Of a stretch of DNA of 64,000 nucleotides, positions 1 to 11,330 are shown one piece after another. The stretch spans positions 351,734,339-351,798,338 of the forward strand of contig NC_090451.1 of NCBI RefSeq assembly GCF_031143425.1, read 5' to 3'. Position numbers and translations under genes: made by a program. The stretch comes from Pleurodeles waltl (Eukaryota; Chordata; Amphibia; Caudata; Salamandridae). How positions within the stretch are numbered: the stretch's first letter is position 1; every line of letters starts with the position of its first letter. The notes under the pieces were generated by a model, which had not been told where the DNA came from, ran no database searches, and saw only the letters and a list, made by a program, of their open reading frames with translations.

Positions 1-432
1 TTAGTGTATTGTATGTCTCCTCTCTGGATCTCCGGTTAACTTTGCAGCTGTTGATCCACCTTTCTGAGATAAAAATGCACATCTCTTGTTAAACTCTCAA
101 ATGCTCATTCTAAACTCCTCACCCTTTGGCTTAGTCATTTTGTCCTATAAAATGAGATCTAAGTCATATATTTCCTATGAAACATTGAAAGGCAAAGTTA
201 TTATAATTTTTAATACATCGTGAAAACAGACAGAGTAGCCATTGTTACCTTCACTAAAATTTCAAATCAGAGTTCATGTTTTTATTTTCAAAAAATGAGT
301 CGTCGTCGTCCCCCCCCGGAGCTAAAAGAGAGAGGGAAATGCATTTTTGTGGTGTGTTAGTTATTTCTCTTCATAGGGCTCATTTACCACTTTCTCAATT
401 TCCTCCCATGTCAGAAAATGGCTGCTACACCC
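1..432. other. Unannotated AT-rich stretch
   Basis: I see no credible gene here. There is a run of C at about 310-317, and the rest is AT-rich single-copy-looking DNA. The next recognisable repeat begins near 433. Confidence 0.5.
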
Positions 433-2500
433 TGTAGGAAACTGTTTTTTACTTCTTGTACCAATATAGGGATACACCTTGGAAAATGTCCAGACGGTCC
501 TTATTGGTTTACAGGGGCTTACTTTAGTAACCCCAAGTGCTCTATTTGTGGCAGTGTGGTCGAGCAATTTAGGTTTATCAGAGACACACACCCAATAAGA
601 AATCGGAGACCAATTTAGAAAAGTAACATAGATTTTTCATATATATTTCGACACCAAGACCATTGATATTGGGTAAGTACTTTAGACATTATAGATTTAT
701 AAAAAAAAAAGTAAACATAACAGAGCTATTAGATTTGAGGCATGAGTCCCGAACACTGTAATGTTATTCTATGGGAGAAACCTGCACTGCATACATATGC
801 TTGTGAGCGTTTCTTGACTGTGCCCTTTGGAACTTAAGGTGCTTAGGGGCTAGGGTCCATGAAACCACCAGTAGTTCGGTTTTACCTGCCCTGGTGAGTC
901 TGGTTGCAGAACTACAAGTTGCGTTGGTAGCCTTGAGCGCTACATGTTAAAGTGAGTGGCAGGGTAGCTGTAAAAGAAAGGCTGCAAGGACTTTGGTACA
1001 AGTCTGGCAGAACTCAAAGAGGGTCTCAGCTCTTGAGGGTGCCTGGAGCACAGAGACACAGTTGGTTTATGTGAACATGGACTCAGGTGCAGAGGTGTTT
1101 GGTCTGGCGGGTCGCAGTAGTTAGAAGCTTTCACTTGGCTTTGGTGACCTGGAGAGGGAGAGAGAACTGGGCAGGAGGGCCACTCTTGTCAAAGGCCTCG
1201 TGGATCCTGATTTCGCACGTTGGCTGGTTGGTGTCCGTGGTGTCTGGACTGCACACCCAACAAGCCTTGGTTGCGGTGACTGCTATGGTTCCCAGGGTAT
1301 TGGTAGAGGAAGGCTGCTAGAGGATCTAGCATCCCGCAACTCGCTTAAGAGATTGGTCTGACTTCTTGGAACCACAGAGACCTCCTCCTGATGAGATGCT
1401 TCCTTGGTGGGCCCGATGGGCAGCACAACGAAGTACTGGGCAGATGCAGTTGGTGCCTGCAGATGCAGAGGGATGGCTAATCCACCCCCAAGGGAGATGT
1501 AAACTGCTGGACAGGCTTCCAAGCGTTTGGAAACATGCACAGCTTTTGGACTAGTCGGGTCGGTGCAATTGTTGAGGTCCCAGCAGCAAGGCAGAGTTTG
1601 GCACCAAGTTCAGGGTAAGTCCTCTGTTCTCATGGTGACTGCTCTTCTTTGTCCTCCTTCGATTCCCAGGTAGATGAATCTGATTCCTGGTGTTGGGGTT
1701 ACCCCTACATTTGAACTTAGTGGTGTTTACGGGAGTGTAGGGTAGTAGTCAATGGGCTACTTACCCTTGGGGTGACTACACCCACAATATGACCACTTCA
1801 TGTGGAGAGTGGACATATTCCTGACCCAGAGTTCCTAATTTCACCAAAAGCAACAATGGTGAAACCCTTCCTTGGCTGTGCACTTCGGGTAGCCCATCTT
1901 AGGGGTGTGACTAGCCTAGAAGTGCAACACGCCTCCTGAATATCTATTTTCCCGCCAGCTCTGGTGCCAAGTGGGTGGCATTCCCCAGATCTAGGGTTGA
2001 GCTAGGGTCGCATATCGAAGGCAGCAGGGGTTTTTAAAGCCCCCAGCTCTGATATGCTAAATTGCTAGCCGTCCTACTGGTGGAGGTGTGATCACCTTCC
2101 TCCAGAGCAGGCACTGTTTCTGGCCTCAGAGTGCAGGCACACACCTGCAGGGGGTCAGAAACTCATTCGTGGTGGCAGGCTGGTCGATACCAGCACACTA
2201 AAGGACTAGTAGGTTTTCAGGGGGCAACTCTAAGGTGCCCTTTGGGTGCACAGCGTAATAAATCTGATTCAGGCATCAGTACATATTTATTAAGATGAGG
2301 TGTTTGATACCAAGCACCAGTATTTTCATTGAAGCCATCATGTAGCTGAGTAACCGTAATAACAAGTGCCCAAAACATGTCCTCAAAATGGCTTCCTGGA
2401 CACTTGCAATGTCTAGCAATGGAACTAGTCATGTCAGTGGTACTCATGCTCATGCAGTAGTGCCTTCACATGTATTATAATGCACCCCACCTTAGGTCTC
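433..2500 (-). repeat. Diverged member of LTR-like family A (minus orientation)
   Basis: The stretch starts with TGTAGGAAACTG at 433. Two blocks match other family A copies in the same order: about 540-590 (the segment with GTGTGGTCGAGCA and TTATCAGAG) matches the area near 38,690-38,720, and about 2,215-2,380 (GGTGCCC, a TATTTATT-type motif, GTTTGATACCAA) matches about 40,540-40,690. The middle is shared only weakly and holds only short reading frames with no family resemblance, so I read it as non-coding. The far end is not resolved and could extend to about 2,760. It is much more diverged than the copies at 38.6 and 53.6 kb, so it is probably an older insertion or a subfamily. Confidence 0.55.
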
Positions 2501-5059
2501 TAGGGCTTTCTGTTGGTATGACTTACATATATCACATGCAGTGGTTGTGGGCATTGCACACAGGGTGTGTGCAATGTTGCGTTTTCAAAATGGTTTGCAC
2601 CATTGCATGTATTCTGCTATGGTAGTCTACATGTGTTTGTGTGTAAGTTCCGTGGGGTGGCTGCTAGTAGTTCAAAGAGGAGCAGAAGTTAGGGGGAAAC
2701 CTGCATACAGGCTGTTTTTCTACACACCCTCAGTTCACTTATAATGTTCCTTAGTTAAGAGACCAAATGTACTTATAATACCCCAGGGTCTCAGAAGAGA
2801 TTTCTTTTTGGTGTGGAGGAGGCTGACAATTTCTTGGCATACAATCTTGTTTTACCTCACATATTGCCAATTTTGGGGCTGCACCTTGCGGCTTGTGCCT
2901 TTTAGTCTAATTTTTATTATGTAGAATTTTGACCATTTTGAAGGGGAATTCTCAAGCTTCAGTTTCAGACTTTAACTTATGCGTTCTTCAAAGAAGCAAT
3001 TGGCTCTTTTGTCCACCCTGATGTGTACCTGTACTATTGACATAGTGGATGCTCTTACTTGGTTCTTAATTCTGACCAACAAGCTATCCAAAGCAAGGTT
3101 TTGTTTCTTAGTAGTGGTGTTTGTCTTTGACTGTACTGGAACAGTTTTTTAATCCATTGACATTTTATTATGGTTCTGTTTTGAACTTACTAGGAGAAGG
3201 GGAAAGACGTCCCCACACGTTCTTTATTCTCAACATTATACACAGCCTTTCCCAAACACTTAGAAATAATCTATCCCATTCCCTCATCCTTCCCAGGAGC
3301 ATACAACTATTTGAGCAAGTGAAGCAGGCTATATTTGTCTTACAATCACTACTCCACGTACATAAGTAACAAGTCACAGTTTGCATGTCTTTCGCATCAG
3401 GGAACCATCTGTGGAGGTCTCAGGGATCTGGGACAACTAAGCAATATCCCTTTGTTTGACACATGATCAGTTATGAGCAGATAACTACAATCCACAGTTT
3501 CTCCCAGTCAAAAGGGGATGCAGGGCCCCCTCAGGCATTGGGCCCATTTCTTCATATATGAACTTTCTGTTTTGGCTCTATCTCTGATAACATCTCGTAA
3601 ATATTGGAAATAAGCTATTTGGTAGTCTTATGTCATAAATAGCTTCTCCCACTTTAAGGTTCTAGTGGCTGCTAGTTGGTTTAATTGGAAGAGATCAGAG
3701 TTCCTCAATTGAAAGTAGTGCATACTATCTTTTAGTGTAGGTAAAATTCTAGTTTGCATTGAGTAAACTCCTAAATTTGCCACCCCCCCTTGAAAAAAAG
3801 GACAATAAACATTCTGCACCCTGCATCCGCCCATTTTGCAAAGGTATTCCCTTCTGTGTCCGGAAAGAAGTCTAATTTGCCAAATAGTGGTATAAAGGGA
3901 GGGGAACATGGTCAAGCATTGGCTCCTCATGAGGGAAACCCACATATCTATGGTCAGTCTAATTATTTCGGAACAGTAGCAGATCGGGGGTCTTGCATGT
4001 CTAGGGGCTCACCGCGTCCATTTGGATCCAGTGGCGGTCATTCTCAATATTTGAATACTCGAATAGGATTCTGATGCTGCCTGTTAATAATTTTTAAAGT
4101 TGGAGAGACCCTGATCATCCCACCCTCCACTGATATTCTCCCCCCTCTCCACCGCCAAACTCAGAGGCTCTCAGCACTTTCCAGGATATTCACCTACTTT
4201 CCTGCCCCAATAAATTCGTCACTAGCCTGCTGTAAAGTGTGAATACCTTTCCTGGGCAACTTTATCGGTAGATCATAGAATATGTAAAGTACCCTATGGA
4301 GTACATTTTGTTTAATCACCACTACTCAGCACCTAAACTCAGCCCAGTAAGGATACATAGCGATTGCTCCATTTAGCAAAATCTGTTTCAATAGTGCTCA
4401 GCCAGCAGGGGTAGTTTGCGGCATGTACCTACCTATATTTTCGGGTGATATATATGCAAAGTTATTTCAACTTTTTGCCTTCCGCCCAACGGAAAGAAGT
4501 CCTGGATGAGAGTAGAGTGTTTGTTTGTGTTCTGGGTCCAGTTCCATTCTGAGCATCTCGGATTTGTCGTATTTTACTCTGAATCCTAGGACTTTGTTAT
4601 AGGTCTGCAGGGTTTCCACAATAGGTGGATTTTGTGCAGTCCTCCCCACAGAAAGGCATACCCACAATCTCCTTCTGTCATCAGATAATTGATGCAAGAG
4701 GTTCCACTGCAAAGACGAATAGGAAGGGAGAGAAGGCAGTCCTGCACTGTGCCTCTAAATAACCAGATCTTTCCCAATTTCTCTGCATTGACCACTACCC
4801 GTGCTGTGGGGTTGAGTGTAACTAGCAGCCAGCCACCACAGGTTCAAGGTCATTGCTTCGAGCGTTCTGAACTCCAAGCAACTCTATTGAATTCTTTCTC
4901 ATGGTGTAGGGACAGGATTAGCATGGAGATCCCTCTATGACTAGACTTTACTATTAAATGTAGTGCTATTCTGTTGTATAAATACAAATAATACACTGTT
5001 CCAGTTGGAGAAGGAAAGGATACTAGGTAGGGAGTCCTAATCTTTAGGAGCAGAAACCT

Positions 5060-5780
5060 CACACACCCTGGAGGGTGTCATGCTTCATCATCGGAGTTGC
5101 TCCTCGTCAGACTGGCACTGCAATGTCTGACGGGCACCACCCCAAACGGGGGGGCTCTTTGCCGGAGATCTTAATAGATGATGCCACTACCCTATATAAG
5201 AGTGAGAGGTATGGAGATCAAAAAAGAGAGGTAGATAGCAATTAAAATTGACTCACTGAAATCAGAATGAGTGATCTGTTTAATAGTCTATCTTGAAGTC
5301 AGAGGCCAAGATTAAAAATAATCAGAGTGAAACAGAGACAATGGTCAATCACACTGTGATAAAAATAGGAAGGAAAAAGAGAGAGGAGGCAGGGAATTAC
5401 CTAGCCGTCCCTCATCAGGGTCAACATGTTTCGCGTCGCTGGTGGCCCAGCCGGGTCCGGTGACGCTTCTTCAGGACCAATTTGCAAAATGTATCTCCAA
5501 ATCTTAAATACTATGGATTATTGAACACTGTAATTGTCAATACAAAAGTATCCAGTCACTTACAATAATATGTTGAGGAAAAACTATTCCTATCAGTCGC
5601 CCATCCCTGTTTAAGGAACGTGCTACGTGGGACAACACGGACCAGTCATCTGGTTCACAGTTTATTGTGTGATGGTGCTCCAGGCGGCGACTAACCTACC
5701 CGGGTCCGCGCTTCCCGTCAGGCCAGGATTTCTGTGAATATTTTGGCATCGGGGTTTAGCAGTGCTATCGGGCATTAAAC
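5060..5780 (-). mobile_element. Probable Penelope-type pseudo-LTR fragment inserted in the L1
   Basis: This block interrupts ORF2 between RT and endonuclease and has a different character: short GC-rich hairpins, a TATATAAG-type box at about 5,193, and a hammerhead-like motif on the minus strand (5,419-5,478). Hammerhead motifs in pseudo-LTRs are a known property of many Penelope-like elements. I see no RT or GIY-YIG coding sequence here, so the family assignment rests on the motif and on general appearance. It could instead be a non-autonomous retrozyme-like repeat. The edges are approximate. Confidence 0.45.
5419..5478 (-). ncRNA. Hammerhead-ribozyme-like motif
   Basis: Read on the minus strand, the order is GGUC (stem I), CUGAAGA (core), one extra A, GCGUC (stem II), a GC-rich loop, GACGC (stem II), GAAA (core), palindromic ACAUGU sharing the last A (a very short stem III), U (cleavage-site H17), GACC (stem I). 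All three helices of the type I hammerhead can be drawn. The deviation from the consensus is one additional A between the CUGANGA box and stem II. Very short stem III is typical of the Penelope-like and retrozyme hammerheads, which work best as dimers. Activity is not known. Confidence 0.5.
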
Positions 5781-8064
5781 CTCACACCTACCAGGTGGCT
5801 TAACCTTTTTTTGTAGAAGAATTATGTATGCCTCTTTCATTGCTGGGGGTCACAGAATGGGATTGTAGAAAGGAGATAAATAGTTTGACTAAATGTGGGA
5901 CTAGTATGGTTTTAAAATGCTTGTAGAAGCAATTCTTCAATCTATTTTGTCCCAAGAATGTATCCGGGTGTAACTCCCAGACAGCTTTGGTCACCACCTC
6001 CTGTGTAATCAGTTCCCACTACAAATCTATATTAGCCTTGCTTAAGACCAGCAGACGGACTGCCGATACAAAGTTCTCCACCTCTTCTGGTGATGTCCTG
6101 TCTGGCTGGTATAGGTATGTTTAATAGTCTTGAAAGGCCCTAATTTTATCTCTGTTCTGTTCTAGATCCACTTGCCCCTCACGGTGTATTGTAGGTATCT
6201 GTTTGCAGGTTGTTTGGGTCCTTAACTGCCAAGCAAGCAGTGACCCTTTTCTATTATCATGTTTGTGAAATTGTTGCTGCAAGCACAGAGGTGTTTTCCA
6301 GATTTTTCGGTGGCCAGGAGAACAATCTGCCCTTTCAGTTAGACAGCTTCCTGTAGGTCTTTCATTGATCTGTTCTTCAATAGGGCTCTGATGCTGCCTT
6401 TAGGTCCGTTTTCTATGGAAGCTGTAGTTAGCATTGCAAAGCAGTGTAGGTGTGCTCTTTCAGCAATATATCTCCTGCGGATAACTGCCTTGAAAGCATC
6501 CAACAGTGTATTTGGGAAGTCTTGTAAGACCCAAAAAAAAAAAAGTGGTCTGGAAGTTCAAAGAACTCCACAGCTCTTTCGAGTAGAGAGGTCCTCTTTG
6601 AAGATGAAGGGATACGTCCTGCCTATTTAAACACTACCAACCAGCATGAAGCTCACTAGTCTCCACAAGGAGAAAAATGAGAGGGGAAGGGAAGAGATTT
6701 TTTTTTCTTCTTGTGGAGACTATTGAGCCTCAGAAGGGAGACTTGCTTGTTAGTGATGTCTTGCAAGAGTCATTTGTCTCAACATACTGACTAATCACTG
6801 ACTGACTAATCACTGAGCTTTTGCCTTGCTGGTCTCTTCTTCCAAAGTGGCTAATCAGAAATCCAGTTTGGCCAGGCTTTGTAGTTCAACTGTCTCCTAC
6901 CTTCCCAGGTAAATAAAGCATGGTCAGATATAGCTACTGCTATTTGAGTAAAAGTGGGTGGCCTCCAACACATCTGGAGTACCCTATATCAGATCACTAC
7001 GTGTGGAAGAAATGTGGACTTGAGAGAAGAATGAGAATTCTGTGTCATTGGGGCGATTGTTGCGCCATAGGTCTACCAAGCCTAGCTCCTCAATCTACCA
7101 CAACAGGGTTGATAACATTGTATTATGCACACAGCAGTCTTGTGGTTACCTATCCAGTAGGGTGTCAGGGGGCAGATTGAAGTCTCCCGCCCACAGCAAG
7201 ATAGATGGGTCCCAATCGCCAATCCAAATCAACAAGCAGGCTGGGGATTCTTCCTGACCCTGGTTGGGATGGTATATATTAAGAATATTGCAGGGAAGTC
7301 TCTGGTCTTTACTCTGTAAGTAAATGTAGCAACCCTCTTTAGTGTTTCTAATCACTCTGGTTACCTCAAGGTGGAAGCCTATGGATTCCAGTCATTACTT
7401 TCCCTTTCTTTTCCACAGAGGCTGCAAAGTATTGCTTGGAATAGGGCTTGTGTCTCATCAGGTGTCTATAGATTTCAAGTGATTTTCGTGTAGGCACGTG
7501 ATATCTGGGTGTACTTCCCTCAACATTTTATGGTGCTTAGTTGCCAGATTTCAGCCCCTTTATGTTCCGTGAAACAACTTAGACCCTGATACTAGTAATG
7601 TAAATGGATCCAAGGGGCCCAAGTATAGTCTGAACTTGCCTTACCTTGCACGCGTCCTCATCTACGATTTTATGCCTACTGTACCTCCACTTCTGCTCAC
7701 TCTGACCCTTGCTTGTCAGCAGCTTACCCTCCTTCCCCCAAGCCCCCTCTTTCCCTGACCTTCAATCCCCACCCCTCCCCCATACACACCTCCAGATATC
7801 TCCCCCTGCCATCCTTCTTCCAAGGGTAGGGATCAGATACACCCTAATATGATAATGAGTCACTTTGTAGCCTGCTTCCATCCATTCCAGACCTCCCCTG
7901 GACGGTAAAGGTGTCCTCAGCAATTGGAGAGTTTCAGGAACTCGTCCAGGGAAATCATCCATGGCCCAGTCCAACGCCATAGTGCCTGCAAGATTGCTGT
8001 ATCTATAGGACCTTCTAATTTCCTATTCGTCTGGTGAAGTGTTTTGAGTTTCTCCCTTTCCCTG

Positions 8065-8950
8065 GACTGCTATTTCTAGTTGTCTTCCTGTGTGAACTGG
8101 GATTGAGGGTGATCCAAGGATGGGTCCAAGATCTCCCAGGCTTCCTTCAGAGTGCACACCACATGGGTGTTCATCTCTAGGTGAAACCAGCGGGAGAACA
8201 GTAATGTCCATCTGTATAGAATTTGCCATCTGCGCATCTGTGCTAGCGCACATCTCTTATTCAAAGTATCCCTGGTGAGATCCTGGTACAAGTCTCTTTT
8301 GGTCTTGGTGAGCAAGTTGTTCTAATTTCCTGGCTTCTCACAATATTCTGTCGCTCACCTGCAAAAGCCCACATTTGTGATAATTTCTCTTGTTCTCGTA
8401 CCTGGTTCTGGTCTAGAAGCACCCTCTCTGTGGGCGTGGCCAAGTCCTATGTCAAAGTCAGGGCTTTCTGGAGGACATGTATGAGGAGACTCATCTGGGC
8501 CTGAACCACATCATTCCCCACCTCGATTTCCTGAACATTGCAGGTGCATATATTGTTGCGATGAGACCTATACTCCATGCCGGTGCATTTCTCCACAGTT
8601 CTCTGACTTCTTCCTCCATTTTAGTACCACAGTCCTGCAGCTTCTCCATTCCCTAATTCATGACCATTATGGCATCCTCCTTAGTGACCACTAGTTCCCC
8701 AAGTGCCTGAAGTTCCTTTGTAATGTCTTCAGAGGTCTGCCACCAGATTGTATTTCAGAGCCTACATCTGGGTAGCCACCATGTTTGAAATGTTATCATG
8801 CAGGTTGATTAGGCATGACTGTAAGTCTTCCATTATGGTTGCGGTCCCCCTTTGCTTTTCTTGGAGGTCACAGCTACTTTGTCAGCTTGTGTGGTAATTG
8901 ATGCTAACGTCCCCCAGCACTCAACAAGCTGTTTTAGTTGCTTTGATTTC
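8065..8950 (-). pseudogene. L1-type ORF1 remnant
   Basis: The C-terminal part is the clearest: at 8,076-8,315 the minus strand encodes KRDLYQDLTRDTLNKR followed by a stretch ending HVVCTLKEAWEILD. This is the shape of the L1 ORF1p C-terminal domain (a YPDxxxxxxxRR block, then a THxFxxxxEAxxWL block). Upstream, YRSHRNNICICNVQE at about 8,555-8,600 resembles the start of the RRM domain (SRRNNIRLxGVPE), and before that there is a Glu/Lys-rich stretch compatible with the trimerisation coiled coil. Stops and frameshifts interrupt it. ORF1p of an intact element would be an RNA-binding chaperone. Confidence 0.65.
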
Positions 8951-9099
8951 CTTCTCATACGTCCCTTAGTTGAAAGCTACAAGGTAGCACCCCTGTGGAG
9001 CGCTTAGGCATTAGCGGTTCCGGGGAATGTGACAGCAGTCCTGCTTCTTGGCTTGGAGGGCCATCTTAGATCAGATGCAGGGACTTACTTATGAGGCTA

Positions 9100-9650
9100 G
9101 CCTTCAAGTGATCTGGGGAGTGTGTGGATAATTTAGCAGTGTACCAATACTCAGTTCAAACAAGACCTTCCCGCAGTTTGCTCGTTTGGTGCTTTAAACA
9201 GCAGGAGGACCACCGTAATCTCTGGATGAGTTTTTCACATGGAGGCTATGAAGACCTCTGCACCACACCTCTAGTGCTCTGCCGACAGCCCATCTCTAGC
9301 TACGGGGAGAGAATTACTCGAGGGATGGCTTCACTGTCATTTTCCGGAGGAGGAGCAGGCCTAAGAGGGTGGCCTATGTGCACAGTAGTTCCAGGAAGCT
9401 CCTGGTCACCACCATCACCTCCAAGACCTCTGCAAATGCCAGTGACCCCCCCCCCCGCCTCCGTGCAATGCCCCCCTCCCCGTTGCCCTGCTCACCACTC
9501 CCCTGGGGGGAGGGAGGGGTTTTGGCTCTCCTCCGCTGCTTGCAGACATGGGTCACCAACTCCGCTATGAGCTCTTATAGGGAGCCCAAACATGGACCTC
9601 ATCCAGTGGATGCCATGATCGTCCTTCCGCAGGCCACGCCCCTGCACTAG
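9100..9650 (-). other. GC-rich segment, candidate 5' UTR of the minus-strand L1
   Basis: The stretch is clearly richer in G+C than its surroundings and carries a C run at about 9,448-9,457 and a polypurine/polypyrimidine-like tract near 9,470-9,515. It lies just upstream of ORF1 on the minus strand. Open frames on both strands here are by-products of the base composition; none has a recognisable domain. Confidence 0.4.
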
Positions 9651-9793
9651 AATTTTAAAAAGAAAATGTAATATTTTATTTCTCATGCTTTGTCTCTAGC
9701 TTAGGCAAAATAATTTTAAATATAATTCATTTCATACCTGTCCTCACCATTGTTTTTTCTTTTTTTTTCTTTTAGTAAATCATTTCCATGATG

Positions 9794-9973
9794 GTGTAGG
9801 TCAGGGTTCTGCAAAGTCGGTCCTGGAGAGCCGGGTCCATGCCAGGTTTTTAGCCTAGCCACATTTAGAAAAAAGATGTTTCAGAAATCTACATTTTTCT
9901 AAATGTGGATATGCTAAAAATCTGCCATGGACCTGGCTCTCCAGGACCGACTTTGCAGAACCCTGGTGTAGGT
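9794..9973. mobile_element. Fold-back hAT-type MITE with perfect 8-bp target duplication
   Basis: The element itself is 9,802-9,965 (164 bp). It starts CAGGGTTCTGC and ends GCAGAACCCTG. The two arms of about 75 bp are near-perfect reverse complements, so the whole unit folds into one long hairpin. It is flanked on both sides by the identical 8-mer GTGTAGGT (9,794-9,801 and 9,966-9,973). An 8-bp duplication with CAGGG...CCCTG ends is the signature of hAT superfamily insertion. It encodes nothing. The undamaged duplication and arms suggest a relatively young copy. Confidence 0.88.
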
Positions 9974-10499
9974 AAACTGGAATCAGGCCATGGTGAAGGA
10001 GAAGGTGAGACAGATTTTAGCAAAGCTTTTTTGGTCCATGTACCAATAGCTCATTCATTTTAGGTTTTCTCTTAGCATTCTGGTACTTGAGGTCCTGTTT
10101 CCAGTTATACATTCGGAACTGCAAGAACCTAAATGGAAAGAAAAAAATTGGGACTGGATGAACAACCCCTGCATGATCATAGGAAATCATAGTGTGAACG
10201 TAGCACAACGGCTGACACTTGCACAAGCTCTTTAACGCAGCAACGGTGGGGAGGCTTTAAAATTAAACTTTGGTACTTGCACCAAGGTTTCTTTTTTATG
10301 TGGGGCTTTAAGCAGAATTGGTATACAGGATGCTGATGTCACAAATGGAAAGTGAAACCAGTGGGCACCATTAGTACCGACTGATTTCATTTCCTTATTG
10401 GTACGTTGGAGCATAACCCTCCCTCCCCTGCACTGATCAGCGTGGGAGATGCACAGTTGAAAAGGGGTGAATGTTCCCATTCCATAGAAGCTCCCTGTT

Positions 10500-11330
10500 T
10501 GGGAGGGGCCCCCAGGACGTGGGGGTCCATCTACACAAGTGAGGCACCATTTTATTGTGAAATGCATTTGAACACTCGGTGGTAGGAGATTTTTGTATAC
10601 TCGCCAATGCCAGAACGTTCCCTCAAAGAAATGTGAGGAAAATGTGTGTGATTTAGCCAACGTTTGTGGTTTGCAAGGCCTTCTGGGTAAAATGTCATGC
10701 GATCCACGCAACACCAGACCATCCCTGGTGATTAGTTTTCAGAAATGTTTGCGATTGGAAGGTTTCTCTGGGTGATAGCCAAGCCCAGGCCAAATACCCA
10801 CAGCTGCCTACATTACAAAAAGAGTGTCAGTTTTGAGTGGAGATTTTCCATCTGTTCTCGTTGTTGTGGGGCCTCTTTTGCTGGGGGATGTAGGACCACC
10901 TACTTAAGTGGAGTACTATAGGACAAGTGTGCAATCAAATGGATGGTAGGAAATTTGTGGCTTTCACAGATTTGGGAACTTTCCTCAGAAATGTGAGGAA
11001 ATCTGTTTTTCACCAAAGTTTGAGGTTTGCAAGGGCTTCAGCATAAAAACACTGTAAAAAGAAAACGTTTTGAAGAGTCATGTCTTAGGACAGTTTGAGT
11101 CTCAGATGCTAGTCCAGGCAACACAAAGTGGGGTACCATTTCTATTGAGAGACTTGTGGGAATACAGAATTGTAGAATATTCCTTATTACCAATTAGATT
11201 TTTGTGTATTTTTAGTTTCCAAATGTAAGCCAGAATGTAAGAAAGAAGACATTTTGCAAAGAACGCCTTGAATTACGGCTATGAGTAGCCCGGACTTCAG
11301 AGGTGTACGAAAAAAACACTGTTTCTAAAC
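10500..11330. repeat. Tandem repeat of about 365 bp, two clear units and a decayed third
   Basis: The string GAAATGTGAGGAAA occurs near 10,627 and again near 10,989, and the surrounding 200 bp follow each other in the same order: a CACAAGTGAGG-like block, GGTAGGA(G/A)ATTT, a TTTGNGGTTTGCAAGG block, then TTCTGGGTAA or TTCAGCATAA. A weaker third start is visible near 11,110. This resembles long tandem units commonly seen in 3' regions of amphibian retroelements, but I cannot name the family. The longest frame across it (minus strand, 10,232-10,714) has no domain. Confidence 0.6.

Larger units (their letters stand above)
3628..7600 (-). pseudogene. L1-type ORF2 remnant (endonuclease, RT, C-terminus)
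   Basis: Endonuclease: near 7,590-7,420 there is a stretch resembling the L1 N-terminus (NLATKHHKMLREVHPDITCL), with RG-stop-N where RGLN is expected. The phosphodiesterase core GDFNLPPDTLLDR lies near 7,150-7,190 and corresponds to the GDFN motif that carries a catalytic Asp. RT: at 4,467-4,712 a peptide with VLGFRVKYDKSEML matches the conserved segment after the YADD box (SGYKINxxKSE type). C-terminal part: GGVANLGVYSMQTR at 3,628-3,945 resembles the GGLGLPDFxxYYxAAQL segment of the L1 thumb region. Several frames are needed to connect these pieces, so no active protein can be made. Expected role when intact: target-primed reverse transcription in the nucleus. Confidence 0.72.
3000..9650 (-). 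mobile_element. Degenerate L1/Tx1-type LINE, minus strand
   Basis: On the minus strand the order of recognisable pieces is that of an L1-type non-LTR retrotransposon: ORF1 (about 8,950-8,065), APE-type endonuclease (about 7,600-7,146), reverse transcriptase (about 4,800-4,467) and ORF2 C-terminal part (about 3,945-3,628). All frames are broken by stops and shifts. A separate block at about 5,060-5,780 looks inserted. The GC-rich region 9,100-9,650 upstream of ORF1 is a plausible 5' UTR. The 3' end is not marked by a clear poly(A) tract, so 3,000 is a guess. Confidence 0.7.

Noticed and set aside
1087..1554. Overlapping short frames on both strands
   Set aside because: They lie within the diverged family A member and do not correspond to open frames in the better preserved copies.
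9124..9570. 148-codon open frame, plus strand, Pro-rich
   Set aside because: Sits in the GC-rich candidate leader of the minus-strand L1; Pro-richness comes from C runs.
10232..10714. 160-codon open frame, minus strand
   Set aside because: Overlaps the start of a tandem repeat, has no domain and is not continued in the second unit.
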